Source: Alteriqipengyuania lutimaris
GTDB lineage: Bacteria > Pseudomonadota > Alphaproteobacteria > Sphingomonadales > Sphingomonadaceae
Reading direction: 5' to 3'
Assembly (NCBI RefSeq): GCF_003363135.1
Contig: NZ_QRBB01000001.1
Coordinates: 806,001-870,000, forward strand
Length of the DNA: 64,000 nt
Made by a program: the position numbers and the translations under genes. Under the pieces are notes generated by a model. It ran no database searches. It saw nothing but the letters and a program-made list of their open reading frames with translations, and was not told where the DNA came from. Shown here piece after piece: positions 44,126-52,294 of the stretch. Position 1 is the first letter of the stretch. Each line of letters starts with the position of its first letter.

Positions 44126-46657
44126 ATGAACGATACGCGGTTCGATCCGTCCCAGGCAGATGGCCGCTGGCAGAAGGCCTGGGACGAGGCGCAGTGCTTC
44201 CGCGCCGACAGCGCGAGCGACAAGCCAAAGAGCTACGTGCTCGAGATGTTCCCCTACCCGTCGGGGCGCATCCATATCGGCCACGTGCGAAATTACACGA
44301 TGGGCGACGTGCTCGCGCGCTACAAGACAATGCGCGGCCATGAGGTCTTGCACCCGATGGGCTGGGACGCCTTCGGCATGCCGGCGGAAAACGCGGCGAT
44401 GGAAAAGGGCGTCCATCCCGGCAAGTGGACCCGCGAAAACATCGAATCGATGAAGGCGCAGCTGAAGCGCCTCGGCTTCGCGCTCGACTGGAGCCGCGAA
44501 CTCGCCACCTGCGAGCCCGACTATTACGGCCACGAGCAGGCGCTGTTCATCGACCTGTACGAAGCGGGCCTCGTCTATCGCAAGGAAAGCGAGGTCAACT
44601 GGGACCCCGTCGACCAGACCGTGCTGGCCAACGAACAGGTGATCGACGGGCGCGGCTGGCGCTCGAACGCGCTGGTGGAGAAGCGCAAGCTCGCGCAGTG
44701 GTTCCTCAAGATCACCGACTTCGCGCCCGAACTGCTCGACGGGCTGGGCGATCTCGACCAGTGGCCCGACAAGGTCCGGCTGATGCAGGAGAACTGGATC
44801 GGCAAGAGCCGGGGCCTCGAATTCTCCTTCGACCTCTCCAGTGGCGAGCGGCTGCCGGTCTATTCGACCCGGCCCGACACGATCTACGGCGCGAGCTTCG
44901 TGGCCGTCGCCGCCGATCACCCGATCGCGCGCGAAGTGGCCGAGAACGACGCGGACGCCGCCGCCTTCATCGAGGAATGCAAGCGCGGCGGGACGACCGC
45001 GGCCGATCTCGAAACGGCGGAGAAGAAGGGTTATCTCACCCCGATCACCGCGGCCCACCCGCTGCTCGAAGACACCGACCTGCCGCTCTACATCGCCAAT
45101 TTCGTGCTGATGGATTATGGCACCGGGGCCGTGATGGGCGTGCCGGGCCACGACCAGCGCGACTACGAATTCGCGCGCAAATACCACCTGCCGATCATCC
45201 GTGTGGTCGGCTCCAAGCCATCGGACGCCGACCGCCCGATGGGCACCGGGGCGGAACCGGGCGACGGGATCATGGTCAATTCCGGCCCGCTCGACGGGAT
45301 GGCCGCCGCCGACGCCAAGGCGAAGGTGATCGCCATGGCCGAGGCCGACGGCTGGGGCGAGGGCAAGACCGTATGGCGCCTGCGCGACTGGGGCGTCTCG
45401 CGCCAGCGTTACTGGGGCACGCCGATTCCCTTCGTCCATTGCGAGGCTTGCGGCGTGGTGCCCGTGCCCAAGGCCGACCTGCCCGTGACCCTGCCCGAGG
45501 ATGTCGACTTCAAGACGCCAGGCAATCCGCTGGTGCGGCACGAAAGCTGGAAGCACGTCGCCTGCCCCAAATGCAGCGGCGATGCGGTCCGCGAGACCGA
45601 CACGCTCGACACCTTCGTCGATTCGAGCTGGTACTTCCTGCGCTTCGCCAGCCAGCCCGCCGACCGTCCGTTCGACCCGGCCGAGGTCAACGCCTGGCTG
45701 CCGGTCGAGCAGTATATCGGCGGGATCGAGCATGCGATCCTGCACCTGCTCTACGCCCGTTTCTGGACCCGCGCGCTGGCCCGCATCGGCCAGATCGACT
45801 TCACCGAACCCTTCGCCAGCCTGTTCACGCAAGGGATGGTTACGCACGAGACCTATTACCGACGCGAGCCCGAAAGCGGGCGCGTGGTCTATTTCGCGCC
45901 CGACGAGGTCGAGCGGGACGCAAAGGCCGCGGTGCTGAAGGAAGATGGCTTCCCGGTCAGCGTCGGGCGCGTGGTCAAGATGTCGAAGTCCAAGCGCAAC
46001 GTGGTCGATCCCGATACGATCATCGCGCAATACGGGGCCGACGCGGTCCGCTGGTTCATGCTGTCCGACAGCCCGCCCGAGCGCGACCTGCCGTGGTCCG
46101 AAAGCGGGATCGAGGGCTGCGCACGCTTCGTCCAGCGCATCTGGCGGCTGGTCTCCGAAGCCTCCGACGCTTCGCAGGATGGCGAGGACCTCGACCTGCG
46201 CCGCAGGACGCACAAGGCGATCGTCGCGGTGGCGGAGGATATCGAGGCGCTGTCGTTCAACAAGGCGGTCGCCCGCCTCTACGAACTGACCGGTGCGATC
46301 GAGAAGGCAAGCCCGAGCGCCGACCGGCGCGATGCGATCCTGACGCTGACCAAGCTGGTCTCGCCGATGATGCCGCATCTTGCCGAAGAAGCATGGGATC
46401 GCGCGGGGGGGGAGGGCCTGATCGCACAGGCCGACTGGCCCGAGCACGAACCGGCGCTGCTGGTCGAGGACGAAGTCACCATCGCCGTCCAGCACAAGGG
46501 CAAGCTGCGTGACACGCTGACCGCGCCCAAGGGCGCGTCGAAGGAAGCGCTCGAGGAAATGGCGCTGGCGAGCGAGAAGGTTCAGCGCAGTCTCGACGGG
46601 GCGGAAATCCGCAAGGTCATTGTGGTGCCGGACCGGCTGGTGAATATCGTCACCTGA
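44126..46657 (+). CDS. leuS: Leucyl-tRNA synthetase
   Basis: This class I enzyme charges tRNA-Leu, including the tRNA at 4011. The 843-residue protein carries the HIGH motif (P-Y-P-S-G-R-I-H50-I-G-H53), the CP1 editing insertion in the first half of the core (G-T-G-A-V-M-G-V-P-G-H-D-Q-R-D-Y-E-F), and the KMSKS motif at 618-622 followed by R-N-V-V-D-P. A typical W-Y-F-L-R-F and leucine-specific region lie between. The stop TGA shares its last base with the ATG of lptE (TGATG). Confidence 0.98.
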   Translation: MNDTRFDPSQADGRWQKAWDEAQCFRADSASDKPKSYVLEMFPYPSGRIHIGHVRNYTMGDVLARYKTMRGHEVLHPMGWDAFGMPAENAAMEKGVHPGKWTRENIESMKAQLKRLGFALDWSRELATCEPDYYGHEQALFIDLYEAGLVYRKESEVNWDPVDQTVLANEQVIDGRGWRSNALVEKRKLAQWFLKITDFAPELLDGLGDLDQWPDKVRLMQENWIGKSRGLEFSFDLSSGERLPVYSTRPDTIYGASFVAVAADHPIAREVAENDADAAAFIEECKRGGTTAADLETAEKKGYLTPITAAHPLLEDTDLPLYIANFVLMDYGTGAVMGVPGHDQRDYEFARKYHLPIIRVVGSKPSDADRPMGTGAEPGDGIMVNSGPLDGMAAADAKAKVIAMAEADGWGEGKTVWRLRDWGVSRQRYWGTPIPFVHCEACGVVPVPKADLPVTLPEDVDFKTPGNPLVRHESWKHVACPKCSGDAVRETDTLDTFVDSSWYFLRFASQPADRPFDPAEVNAWLPVEQYIGGIEHAILHLLYARFWTRALARIGQIDFTEPFASLFTQGMVTHETYYRREPESGRVVYFAPDEVERDAKAAVLKEDGFPVSVGRVVKMSKSKRNVVDPDTIIAQYGADAVRWFMLSDSPPERDLPWSESGIEGCARFVQRIWRLVSEASDASQDGEDLDLRRRTHKAIVAVAEDIEALSFNKAVARLYELTGAIEKASPSADRRDAILTLTKLVSPMMPHLAEEAWDRAGGEGLIAQADWPEHEPALLVEDEVTIAVQHKGKLRDTLTAPKGASKEALEEMALASEKVQRSLDGAEIRKVIVVPDRLVNIVT

Positions 46658-47148
46658 TGCGATTCGTTTTCGTCCTGCTCTGCGCGCTCGCGCTTCCGGC
46701 CTGCGGTCTCCAGCCGATCTACGCCGGGGCCAGCGGCTCGGGCGCGGTCGCGGACCTGTCCGCGGTCGAGGTCGCTCCGATCGAGGGGCGCACCGGCTGG
46801 CTGGTCTCCACCGCGCTGGAGGACCGCGTCTCGCTGCGCCAGGGCGATGCCGCGCCGCGCTACCGCCTAGACGTACAGCTCGACGAAAGCCTCCAGAGCC
46901 TCGGCCTGCTGAGCGACGAGACCGTGACGCGCGAGCGGCGGGTGCTGCGCGCCCGCTACCAGCTGGTCGACCTGTCGAGCGGGGCGATCGTGCTCGACGC
47001 CACGGCAGGCTCCGATTCGGGGATCGATGTCGTATCGAGCGACTATGCGACCATCGCGGCCGAGCGCGCGGCGGCCGAACGGCTGGCGCAGGTGGTCGCG
47101 GACCAGATCGTGACCCGGGTGTCGCTGGCGCTGCGCCAGCGCAACTGA
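46657..47148 (+). CDS. lptE: LPS-assembly lipoprotein LptE
   Basis: This 163-residue lipoprotein plugs the LptD barrel that inserts lipopolysaccharide into the outer membrane. The N-terminus is a signal with L-A-L-P-A-C followed by G-L-Q-P-I-Y, the LptE signature just after the lipidated cysteine. The rest alternates strands and helices as expected (R-Y-R-L-D-V-Q-L-D-E-S, then R-A-R-Y-Q-L-V-D-L). It starts on the last base of the leuS stop and is followed 17 bp later by holA, the order found in most alphaproteobacteria, which supports the assignment strongly. Confidence 0.92.
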   Translation: MRFVFVLLCALALPACGLQPIYAGASGSGAVADLSAVEVAPIEGRTGWLVSTALEDRVSLRQGDAAPRYRLDVQLDESLQSLGLLSDETVTRERRVLRARYQLVDLSSGAIVLDATAGSDSGIDVVSSDYATIAAERAAAERLAQVVADQIVTRVSLALRQRN

Positions 47149-47165
47149 GCGCCGGGGCCCGCAAA

Positions 47166-48209
47166 ATGGCCAAGAGCCCGTCCCTCAAGGCGAACCAGAA
47201 CAGCTTCGGCCGGATGGCCGGGCAGGCGGCGCGCGAGTGCCACACCTTCTTCTTCTGCGGGCCCGACGAAAGCGCGGCCTCCGCCGCCGCCGCCCGGATC
47301 GTGAGCGGGCTCGAAAACCCGGGCGAGCGGATCGACATGGCGGGCGCGGACCTGCGGCGCGATCCCGTGCTGCTGGCGGACGAGGCGCGATCCTCCTCCC
47401 TGTTCGGCGACGCGCGCCACATCCTCGTGCGCGCCAATGGCGAGGAAGCGCATGATGCGCTCAAGCTCCACTTCGAAGCCGAGGGCGAGGCCTGCCCGGT
47501 ACTGGTCGTCGCGACCAGCGCCACCGACAAATCGCGCACCGCGAAGCTGGTCGCGGGCGCGGGCGGCACGCTGGTCGCGATGTTCTACCCCCCCAACCTG
47601 CGCGACATGGCGGAGACCGTGCGCGATCTTGCCGACCGTTCGGGGCTGCGGCTGGGCGGAGACCTCGCTCAGCGGATCGCGCGGGGCTCGGGCCTCGACC
47701 GGCGGCTGGCCGAAGCCGAGGTGGAGAAGCTGGCGCTGTTTCTCGATGCCGCGCCCGATTCGCCCAAAACCGCGGACCTTGCCGCGTGGGACGCGATCGG
47801 CGCGTCGAGCGAGGAGGACGGCTTCATGCCGCTGGTCAACGCCGCGCTGGGCGGCCATGCAAAGCGCCTGCCCGAAGAGCTGGCGCGGCTTCAGACGCTG
47901 TCGCTCAATCCGGTCGGCGTGGCGCTGGCGTTCGAGCGGCGCGCGGCGCAGCTCGCCCAGCTATCGGCGCGGATGCGCCCGGGCGAGGATGTCGCGTCCT
48001 TCGTCGAGTCGCAGAAGCGCGCGCGGCGCATTTTCTTCAAGGACGAGCGCGATCTGGCCGAGCAGTTGCGGATCTGGCGGGGCAAGCGGCTCGACCGGCT
48101 GGTCTCGCGGCTGACCGCACTCCATCAGGCGCTGCTCGCCAACAGCCAGCAGGCCGAATTGCTGCTGTCGCAGGAAATCGCCTCGATCGCGCGCGCCGCT
48201 TCGCGTTAG
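47166..48209 (+). CDS. holA: DNA polymerase III subunit delta
   Basis: This clamp-loader subunit opens the beta clamp. The 347-residue length and three-domain pattern fit HolA: an N-terminal AAA+-like domain without a Walker A (H-T-F-F-F-C-G-P-D-E-S-A-A), a middle helical lid (R-I-A-R-G-S-G-L-D-R-R-L-A-E-A-E-V-E-K-L) and a C-terminal helical collar domain. The position right after lptE is the normal alphaproteobacterial order. The gene converges on lptA; a perfect inverted repeat fills the 105-bp gap. Confidence 0.92.
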   Translation: MAKSPSLKANQNSFGRMAGQAARECHTFFFCGPDESAASAAAARIVSGLENPGERIDMAGADLRRDPVLLADEARSSSLFGDARHILVRANGEEAHDALKLHFEAEGEACPVLVVATSATDKSRTAKLVAGAGGTLVAMFYPPNLRDMAETVRDLADRSGLRLGGDLAQRIARGSGLDRRLAEAEVEKLALFLDAAPDSPKTADLAAWDAIGASSEEDGFMPLVNAALGGHAKRLPEELARLQTLSLNPVGVALAFERRAAQLAQLSARMRPGEDVASFVESQKRARRIFFKDERDLAEQLRIWRGKRLDRLVSRLTALHQALLANSQQAELLLSQEIASIARAASR

Positions 48210-48230
48210 TTTTCCAGATGAGGCGGTGCC

Positions 48231-48294
48231 GCCCACACCCCCACCCGGCCAACCCATCGGTAGTATTGTGGGTTGGCCGGGTGGGGGTGTGGGC
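48231..48294. repeat. Perfect 26-bp-arm inverted repeat between holA and lptA
   Basis: Arms at 48231-48256 and 48269-48294 are exact reverse complements, with a 12-base loop. The left arm begins GCCCACACCCC. It lies in the convergent gap and would act as a bidirectional stop or is a mobile-type REP element. The arms are rich in C on one side and G on the other. Confidence 0.85.
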
Positions 48295-48314
48295 TGGAGC
48301 CGTAGCCCTACAAC

Positions 48315-48860
48315 TTAATCCTGCGGGACGGAGAAGGAGCCGGTCACGCGGCCTCCGTCGGACGAGGAGCCGCTTGCGCCGCCGTCGATGCTCGACAGGC
48401 CCGAGCGCAGGTCGATCGTCAGCCGCCCGCCATTGAGCGTATCGCCTCCGCGCTGGAGGCGGACGTCGCCCGTCATCGTGATTACGCGGCGGTTGAAATC
48501 GTAGACCGCCACGCTGCCGCGCGCGCTCTCGTTCCCGCGCGTCACGGTGACGCCGCCGGTGGCCGAAATCCGCTGGATGCTGAGCGAGCCCGCGTCCGAA
48601 TAGTCGACGATCGTGCGCCCGGCGGTCATCCGCAGGTTGTCCTGATCGATCCGGACATTGCCGGACAGCACGACGCGATTCTCGCGATCCTGCAGCTCGA
48701 TCCGGTTGGCGGCGTAATTGACGGGAGCGTTCGAATTGTGGCCCGCGATCGCCTGCGCGTGCAGCTGGAGCCCGGCGAAGGTGCACGCCGCGAGCGCCAA
48801 ACCGGCGAAGCCGGAGCGCAGCGCGAGGCGGAAATTGTTGCGGGTGCGGGGGTGCGTCAT
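48315..48860 (-). CDS. lptA: LPS transport periplasmic protein LptA
   Basis: This 181-residue protein is an OstA-domain bridge protein carrying lipopolysaccharide across the periplasm. A signal peptide ends near A-Q-A-I-A. The following beta-jellyroll repeat pattern (N-R-I-E-L-Q-D-R-E-N-R-V-V-L-S-G-N-V-R-I and I-T-M-T-G-D-V-R-L-Q-R-G) is typical, including the G-x-V-x-x-x-x-G spacing. Its ATG overlaps the lptC stop (ATGA). lptB and rpoN, which often follow in other alphaproteobacteria, are absent: the next gene is the convergent holA. A Ser/Gly-rich tail ends the protein. Confidence 0.92.
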   Translation of the reverse strand: MTHPRTRNNFRLALRSGFAGLALAACTFAGLQLHAQAIAGHNSNAPVNYAANRIELQDRENRVVLSGNVRIDQDNLRMTAGRTIVDYSDAGSLSIQRISATGGVTVTRGNESARGSVAVYDFNRRVITMTGDVRLQRGGDTLNGGRLTIDLRSGLSSIDGGASGSSSDGGRVTGSFSVPQD

Positions 48861-49525
48861 TCCATGCTTTCCAATGCGCCGGGAACCATGCGCAGGCGGG
48901 CATTGCCGTCAAGCGTAATCGTCCGGCTGTCGAGGTCGACGCGCAGGCTGTCGGCCGAGAAGGTGCCCGCCGGGACCGCGCCCGACACGCCGTCCTCGCC
49001 CAGCAGCAGCTGTTCGCGCAGGTTCACCGAGACGCCGCGCGCGGTCAGGCTATAGCCATCCGCCGCGCGCAGCATCACCGGGCCGTTCACGTCGAGGAGT
49101 TCTTCCGAAATGTCGTAGGCGCCGCCCTCTGCCGCGATCCGCGCCGGGCCGTCCTGCAGCAGGATGCGCGCGACCACGTCTTCCAGCCGCACGATGCCTT
49201 CCGCGCTCGATCGCTGCACCGCCTCGTCCGCGCTGAGCGAGAAGGGGCGGCCCTCATTGTCCGACCCGCGATAGGTCGCGCTGTCGATGCGCAGGCGTTC
49301 GTCGATCTGTTCCACTTTGTCGCGGTCGAGGATGAAGGACACCTCGCTGCGCGGGGAGAGCGGCGTGAGCACGAGGAAGGCGACGATCGCACCCGTCGCC
49401 ATCGGCAGGCCGATAGCGAGGATCCTGATCAGACGATCGTGGAAACCCCCGGGCGCGGCCTGGCGCTGGCGCCCGCGGCGCTGGCGCTGTGCGGCGCTGG
49501 TTTCTTCCACGTATTCGCTGGTCAT
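48857..49525 (-). CDS. lptC: LPS export protein LptC
   Basis: This 222-residue bitopic protein links the inner-membrane LptBFG complex to LptA. After a charged, arginine- and glutamine-rich N-terminus, one transmembrane helix lies at about 36-56 (I-L-A-I-G-L-P-M-A-T-G-A-I-V-A-F-L-V-L). The periplasmic OstA-like domain follows, with W-x-like strands such as A-T-Y-R-G-S-D-N-E-G-R-P-F-S-L-S-A. The ATG overlaps no upstream gene; rnd ends 25 bp upstream. It is coupled to lptA by ATGA. Confidence 0.9.
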   Translation of the reverse strand: MTSEYVEETSAAQRQRRGRQRQAAPGGFHDRLIRILAIGLPMATGAIVAFLVLTPLSPRSEVSFILDRDKVEQIDERLRIDSATYRGSDNEGRPFSLSADEAVQRSSAEGIVRLEDVVARILLQDGPARIAAEGGAYDISEELLDVNGPVMLRAADGYSLTARGVSVNLREQLLLGEDGVSGAVPAGTFSADSLRVDLDSRTITLDGNARLRMVPGALESME

Positions 49526-49550
49526 GGCCTCACTCGTGGTTGCAACGCCC

Positions 49551-50171
49551 TTACTCGTGGCTGAAGATGTCGGCGTTCGGCCAGCCTGCCAGGTCGAGGC
49601 GCGCGCGCGTGGGGAGGAAATCGAAACAGGCCTGCGCGATTTCCATACGCCCTTCGCGCAGCAGCCGTTCCTCGAAAATGTCGCGCATCCGGTGGAGGAA
49701 GCGCACGTCCGACGCGGCATATTCGCGCTGCGCATCGTTGATGACGGGCGCTCCCCAGTCCGAGCTTTGCTGCTGCTTGGAAATATCCTCGCCCAGCAGT
49801 TCGTTGACCAGCATCTTGAGCCCGTGGCGATCGGTATAGGTGCGCGTCAGCTTGCTCGCGATCTTGGTGCAGAACACGGGCGCGGCGGTGACGCCCAGCC
49901 AGTGTTCGATCGCGGCGAGATCGAAGCGCGCGAAATGGTACAGCTTGATCCGGCCCGGATCGGCCAGCACGGCCTTGAGGTTGGGCGCATCGAAGGTGCT
50001 GTCGACGCCGAAGCGGACCAGGTGCTCGTCGCCCTGGCCGTCACTGATCTGGACGAGGCAGAGGCGGTCGCGGTGGGTGACGAGGCCCATCGTCTCGGTA
50101 TCGACGGCAAGCGGCGTGCCTTCGGCGAGCACGCCCGCGGGCAGGTCTTCTTCGTGGAAATATACGGCCAT
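49551..50171 (-). CDS. rnd: Ribonuclease D-type 3'-5' exonuclease
   Basis: This 206-residue protein is an RNase D-type catalytic domain without the HRDC domains seen in longer E. coli Rnd. The DEDDy motifs are visible: D24-T-E26 near the N-terminus, a middle acidic region with H-F-A-R-F-D, and the late R-E-Y-A-A-S-D-V with tyrosine and aspartate. It probably trims tRNA 3' ends. The ATG at 50171 has AAGGACATTC upstream. It starts the rnd-lptC-lptA run that is common in alphaproteobacteria, and diverges from ung. Confidence 0.9.
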   Translation of the reverse strand: MAVYFHEEDLPAGVLAEGTPLAVDTETMGLVTHRDRLCLVQISDGQGDEHLVRFGVDSTFDAPNLKAVLADPGRIKLYHFARFDLAAIEHWLGVTAAPVFCTKIASKLTRTYTDRHGLKMLVNELLGEDISKQQQSSDWGAPVINDAQREYAASDVRFLHRMRDIFEERLLREGRMEIAQACFDFLPTRARLDLAGWPNADIFSHE

Positions 50172-50190
50172 GAATGTCCTTGCTTCTTGC

Positions 50191-50287
50191 GGTGCCAGCC
50201 CTCTCCCCCGCCAGTCGCCTGCCCTGGCACCCGGCACGGTAGCGGGCATCCTATCGGGTGGCTGGGCGGGGGGAGAGGGCTGGCACC
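50191..50287. repeat. Long imperfect inverted repeat in the rnd/ung divergent gap
   Basis: The arm starting GGTGCCAGCCCTCTCCC at 50191-50212 matches its reverse complement at 50265-50287 with one extra G, and pairing continues inward over CCAGTCGCC versus GGTGGCTGG. It lies between divergent genes, so it is not a terminator. It is similar in C/G-rich style to the elements at 48231 and 55747. Confidence 0.65.
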
Positions 50288-50376
50288 GTCACCAAACACG
50301 ACACGCACCTAGGCCGATTGGGGAAAGAGGGAAAGGGCATCTGGCGCGCGCGCTCCGCACGCAATAGCGAGGGCCC

Positions 50377-51066
50377 ATGGGCACAGACCTCCCGCCAGGC
50401 TGGCAGGCCGTTCTCGAACCGGTTCTCGCAACGCCCGAGGCGCGTCGGCTGGGCGGCTGGCTGCGGGCCGAAAGCGATGCGGGCAAGGCGATCTACCCGC
50501 CCGAAGGGAGCCGGTTGCGCGCGCTCGAGCTGACGCCGCCGGACGATGTGAAGGTGGTGATCCTGGGGCAGGACCCCTATCATGGGCCGGGGCAGGCCAT
50601 GGGGCTGAGCTTTTCGGTGCCCGAGGGCGTGCCGCCGCCGCCCTCGCTCAGGAACATATACAAGGAACTGGCGCAGGATTGCGGCATCGCCGTGCCCGCT
50701 TCGGGTGATCTTACTGCGTGGGCACGTCAGGGCGTGCTGCTCCTCAACAACACGCTGACGGTCGAGGCCGGGCAGGCGGGCAGCCATACGGGGCGCGGGT
50801 GGGACGCGATCACCGATGCCTGCGTCGCGGCGGTGGCACGGCGCGATCAGCCCGCGGTGTTCGTCCTGTGGGGCAGCCATGCGCAGAAGAAGGCGGCGCG
50901 GATCGGCGAACTGGCCGAGCCGACGCGGCACCTCGTGATCCGATCGCCGCATCCCAGCCCGCTCTCGGCGCATCGCGGCTTCTTCGGATCGAAGCCCTTC
51001 AGCCGCGCGAACGAATTTCTGGAGCGTAGCGGGCGCGGCCCGATCGACTGGGCGGCTGTCCTCTAG
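50377..51066 (+). CDS. ung: Uracil-DNA glycosylase
   Basis: This family 1 enzyme removes uracil from DNA. The 229-residue protein shows the catalytic D66 in G-Q-D-P-Y-H-G-P-G-Q, the F-S-V-P-E-G-V-P-P-P-P-S-L binding loop, and the leucine-loop region H-P-S-P-L-S-A-H-R-G with its conserved histidine near 189. The length is normal. It has no partner in an operon: the large divergent gap upstream contains the inverted repeat, and the acidic membrane protein gene converges downstream. Confidence 0.96.
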   Translation: MGTDLPPGWQAVLEPVLATPEARRLGGWLRAESDAGKAIYPPEGSRLRALELTPPDDVKVVILGQDPYHGPGQAMGLSFSVPEGVPPPPSLRNIYKELAQDCGIAVPASGDLTAWARQGVLLLNNTLTVEAGQAGSHTGRGWDAITDACVAAVARRDQPAVFVLWGSHAQKKAARIGELAEPTRHLVIRSPHPSPLSAHRGFFGSKPFSRANEFLERSGRGPIDWAAVL

Positions 51067-51075
51067 TCGGGACGG

Positions 51076-52269
51076 TTACGCGACGTCGTCCAGCCGCGCG
51101 AGGCGGTCGAGCGCGGAGCGCAGGGCCTGATCGACATCGCGCGCAGGCGGGGGCATCTGCGACAGCGCGCTGTCATGGCGATGCTGGCCCGAACGCGCCG
51201 GGGACATCTCGGGCGAAGTGCGCCTCCGGGGCCGGTCGCGGTCCTGCCGCCCGTTCTCGTGCTGCAGGGCGCGGGCCAGTCGCTCCACCAGTTCGGCAAC
51301 GCCCAGATCGCTCAGCGCAGGTTCCTGCGCGCGCGGTTCGGGCCAGGCCGGGGGTGGAGGCGGAGGCGCGGGCGGGACGAAGCGTGCGCAGCGCTGCTTG
51401 TGCTCCCCCTCATCGGGGGTTTTCTCGAATGAAGAGCGTTCGACGTGGTTGGCGCAGCGCGCTTGCGGCGAGTCGCGCAAAACCGCAGGCTGAATGTCTT
51501 CGGGCTCCTCCTCTTCGGGCCCATCTTCCGGAAGAAGATGGTCCGCGAAGGGATTGTAGCGAGAGGTCCTGGCGTGCCAGGCGGGCATGTCCGGCTCGTC
51601 GCTCCGGTGCTCGAGCGTGCGATTCGCTACGAATTCCTCGTCGCCGCCAAGCAGCGCGAAGGGATCGCGCGTCTGCTCTGCGGGTTCGATATCGAACTGC
51701 ACGTCGCTCGCCTCGGGTTCAACCGGGAATGCGGTTGCCTCGGCGTCGCTCCATGCAGAGGCGAAATGGGGGTCGTCGATCGGGGCCTTGAGGCTAACGA
51801 CCGGGTCTTCGCCCGTATCGAGATGCTCGTCCGACAATTCGTATTCGATCTCGTCGGCCGCTGTCGGCTGGGGTGTCGGCTCGGGTGCGGGTGCACGCTC
51901 GTCCTCGTCGTCGTCCTCGGGCGGCAGGCCGAGCGCGGCGCGCACGTCGAGCGGGGGACGGGCATCGCGCTTCGATCTGCGCGGCTTGGCGGGGGCGACA
52001 TCGACCGGCTGATCGCTGCGCACGCGATTCGCGATGAACAGCCCCAGCAGCAGGCCCACGCCTGCGGCACCCACCGCAACGGCAAGGCGGGTCTGCACGC
52101 CCGGGATTGCAAGCTCCCCGAACAGCGCATCGAACAGCACCGGCGGCAGGAACAGGAATCCCGCGCCCAGCAGCGCCGCGAACCACGCCGCGACAAGCAC
52201 GGGGAACACCGCGCTCGCGATCAGCCGGTCGGCACCGGTTTGGGTCTCTTCAGGGGCGTGTTCCGCCAC
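51076..52269 (-). CDS. Membrane protein with long acidic disordered region
   Basis: I do not recognise a named family in this 397-residue protein. Two helices lie at about 17-40 and 55-80. The rest is acidic and proline-rich, with runs such as E-D-D-D-E-D-E-R and P-P-A-P-P-P-P-P-P-A. A short conserved-looking motif, L-G-V-A-E-L-V-E-R-L-A-R-A-L-Q, sits near residue 325, and the end is R-L-A-R-L-D-D-V-A. I chose the GTG at 52269 as start because GAAGGAAG stands 6 bp upstream; the frame is open back to an ATG at 52353, but that would overlap the glycosyltransferase gene by 59 bp. Confidence 0.72.
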   Translation of the reverse strand: MAEHAPEETQTGADRLIASAVFPVLVAAWFAALLGAGFLFLPPVLFDALFGELAIPGVQTRLAVAVGAAGVGLLLGLFIANRVRSDQPVDVAPAKPRRSKRDARPPLDVRAALGLPPEDDDEDERAPAPEPTPQPTAADEIEYELSDEHLDTGEDPVVSLKAPIDDPHFASAWSDAEATAFPVEPEASDVQFDIEPAEQTRDPFALLGGDEEFVANRTLEHRSDEPDMPAWHARTSRYNPFADHLLPEDGPEEEEPEDIQPAVLRDSPQARCANHVERSSFEKTPDEGEHKQRCARFVPPAPPPPPPAWPEPRAQEPALSDLGVAELVERLARALQHENGRQDRDRPRRRTSPEMSPARSGQHRHDSALSQMPPPARDVDQALRSALDRLARLDDVA

Positions 52270-52294
52270 GACGGCTTCCTTCAATCGGCCTTCT

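Noticed and set aside
43631..47569. Long open frame of about 1300 codons antisense to leuS and neighbours
   Set aside because: It runs opposite three recognised genes in an established operon and contains no recognisable domain.
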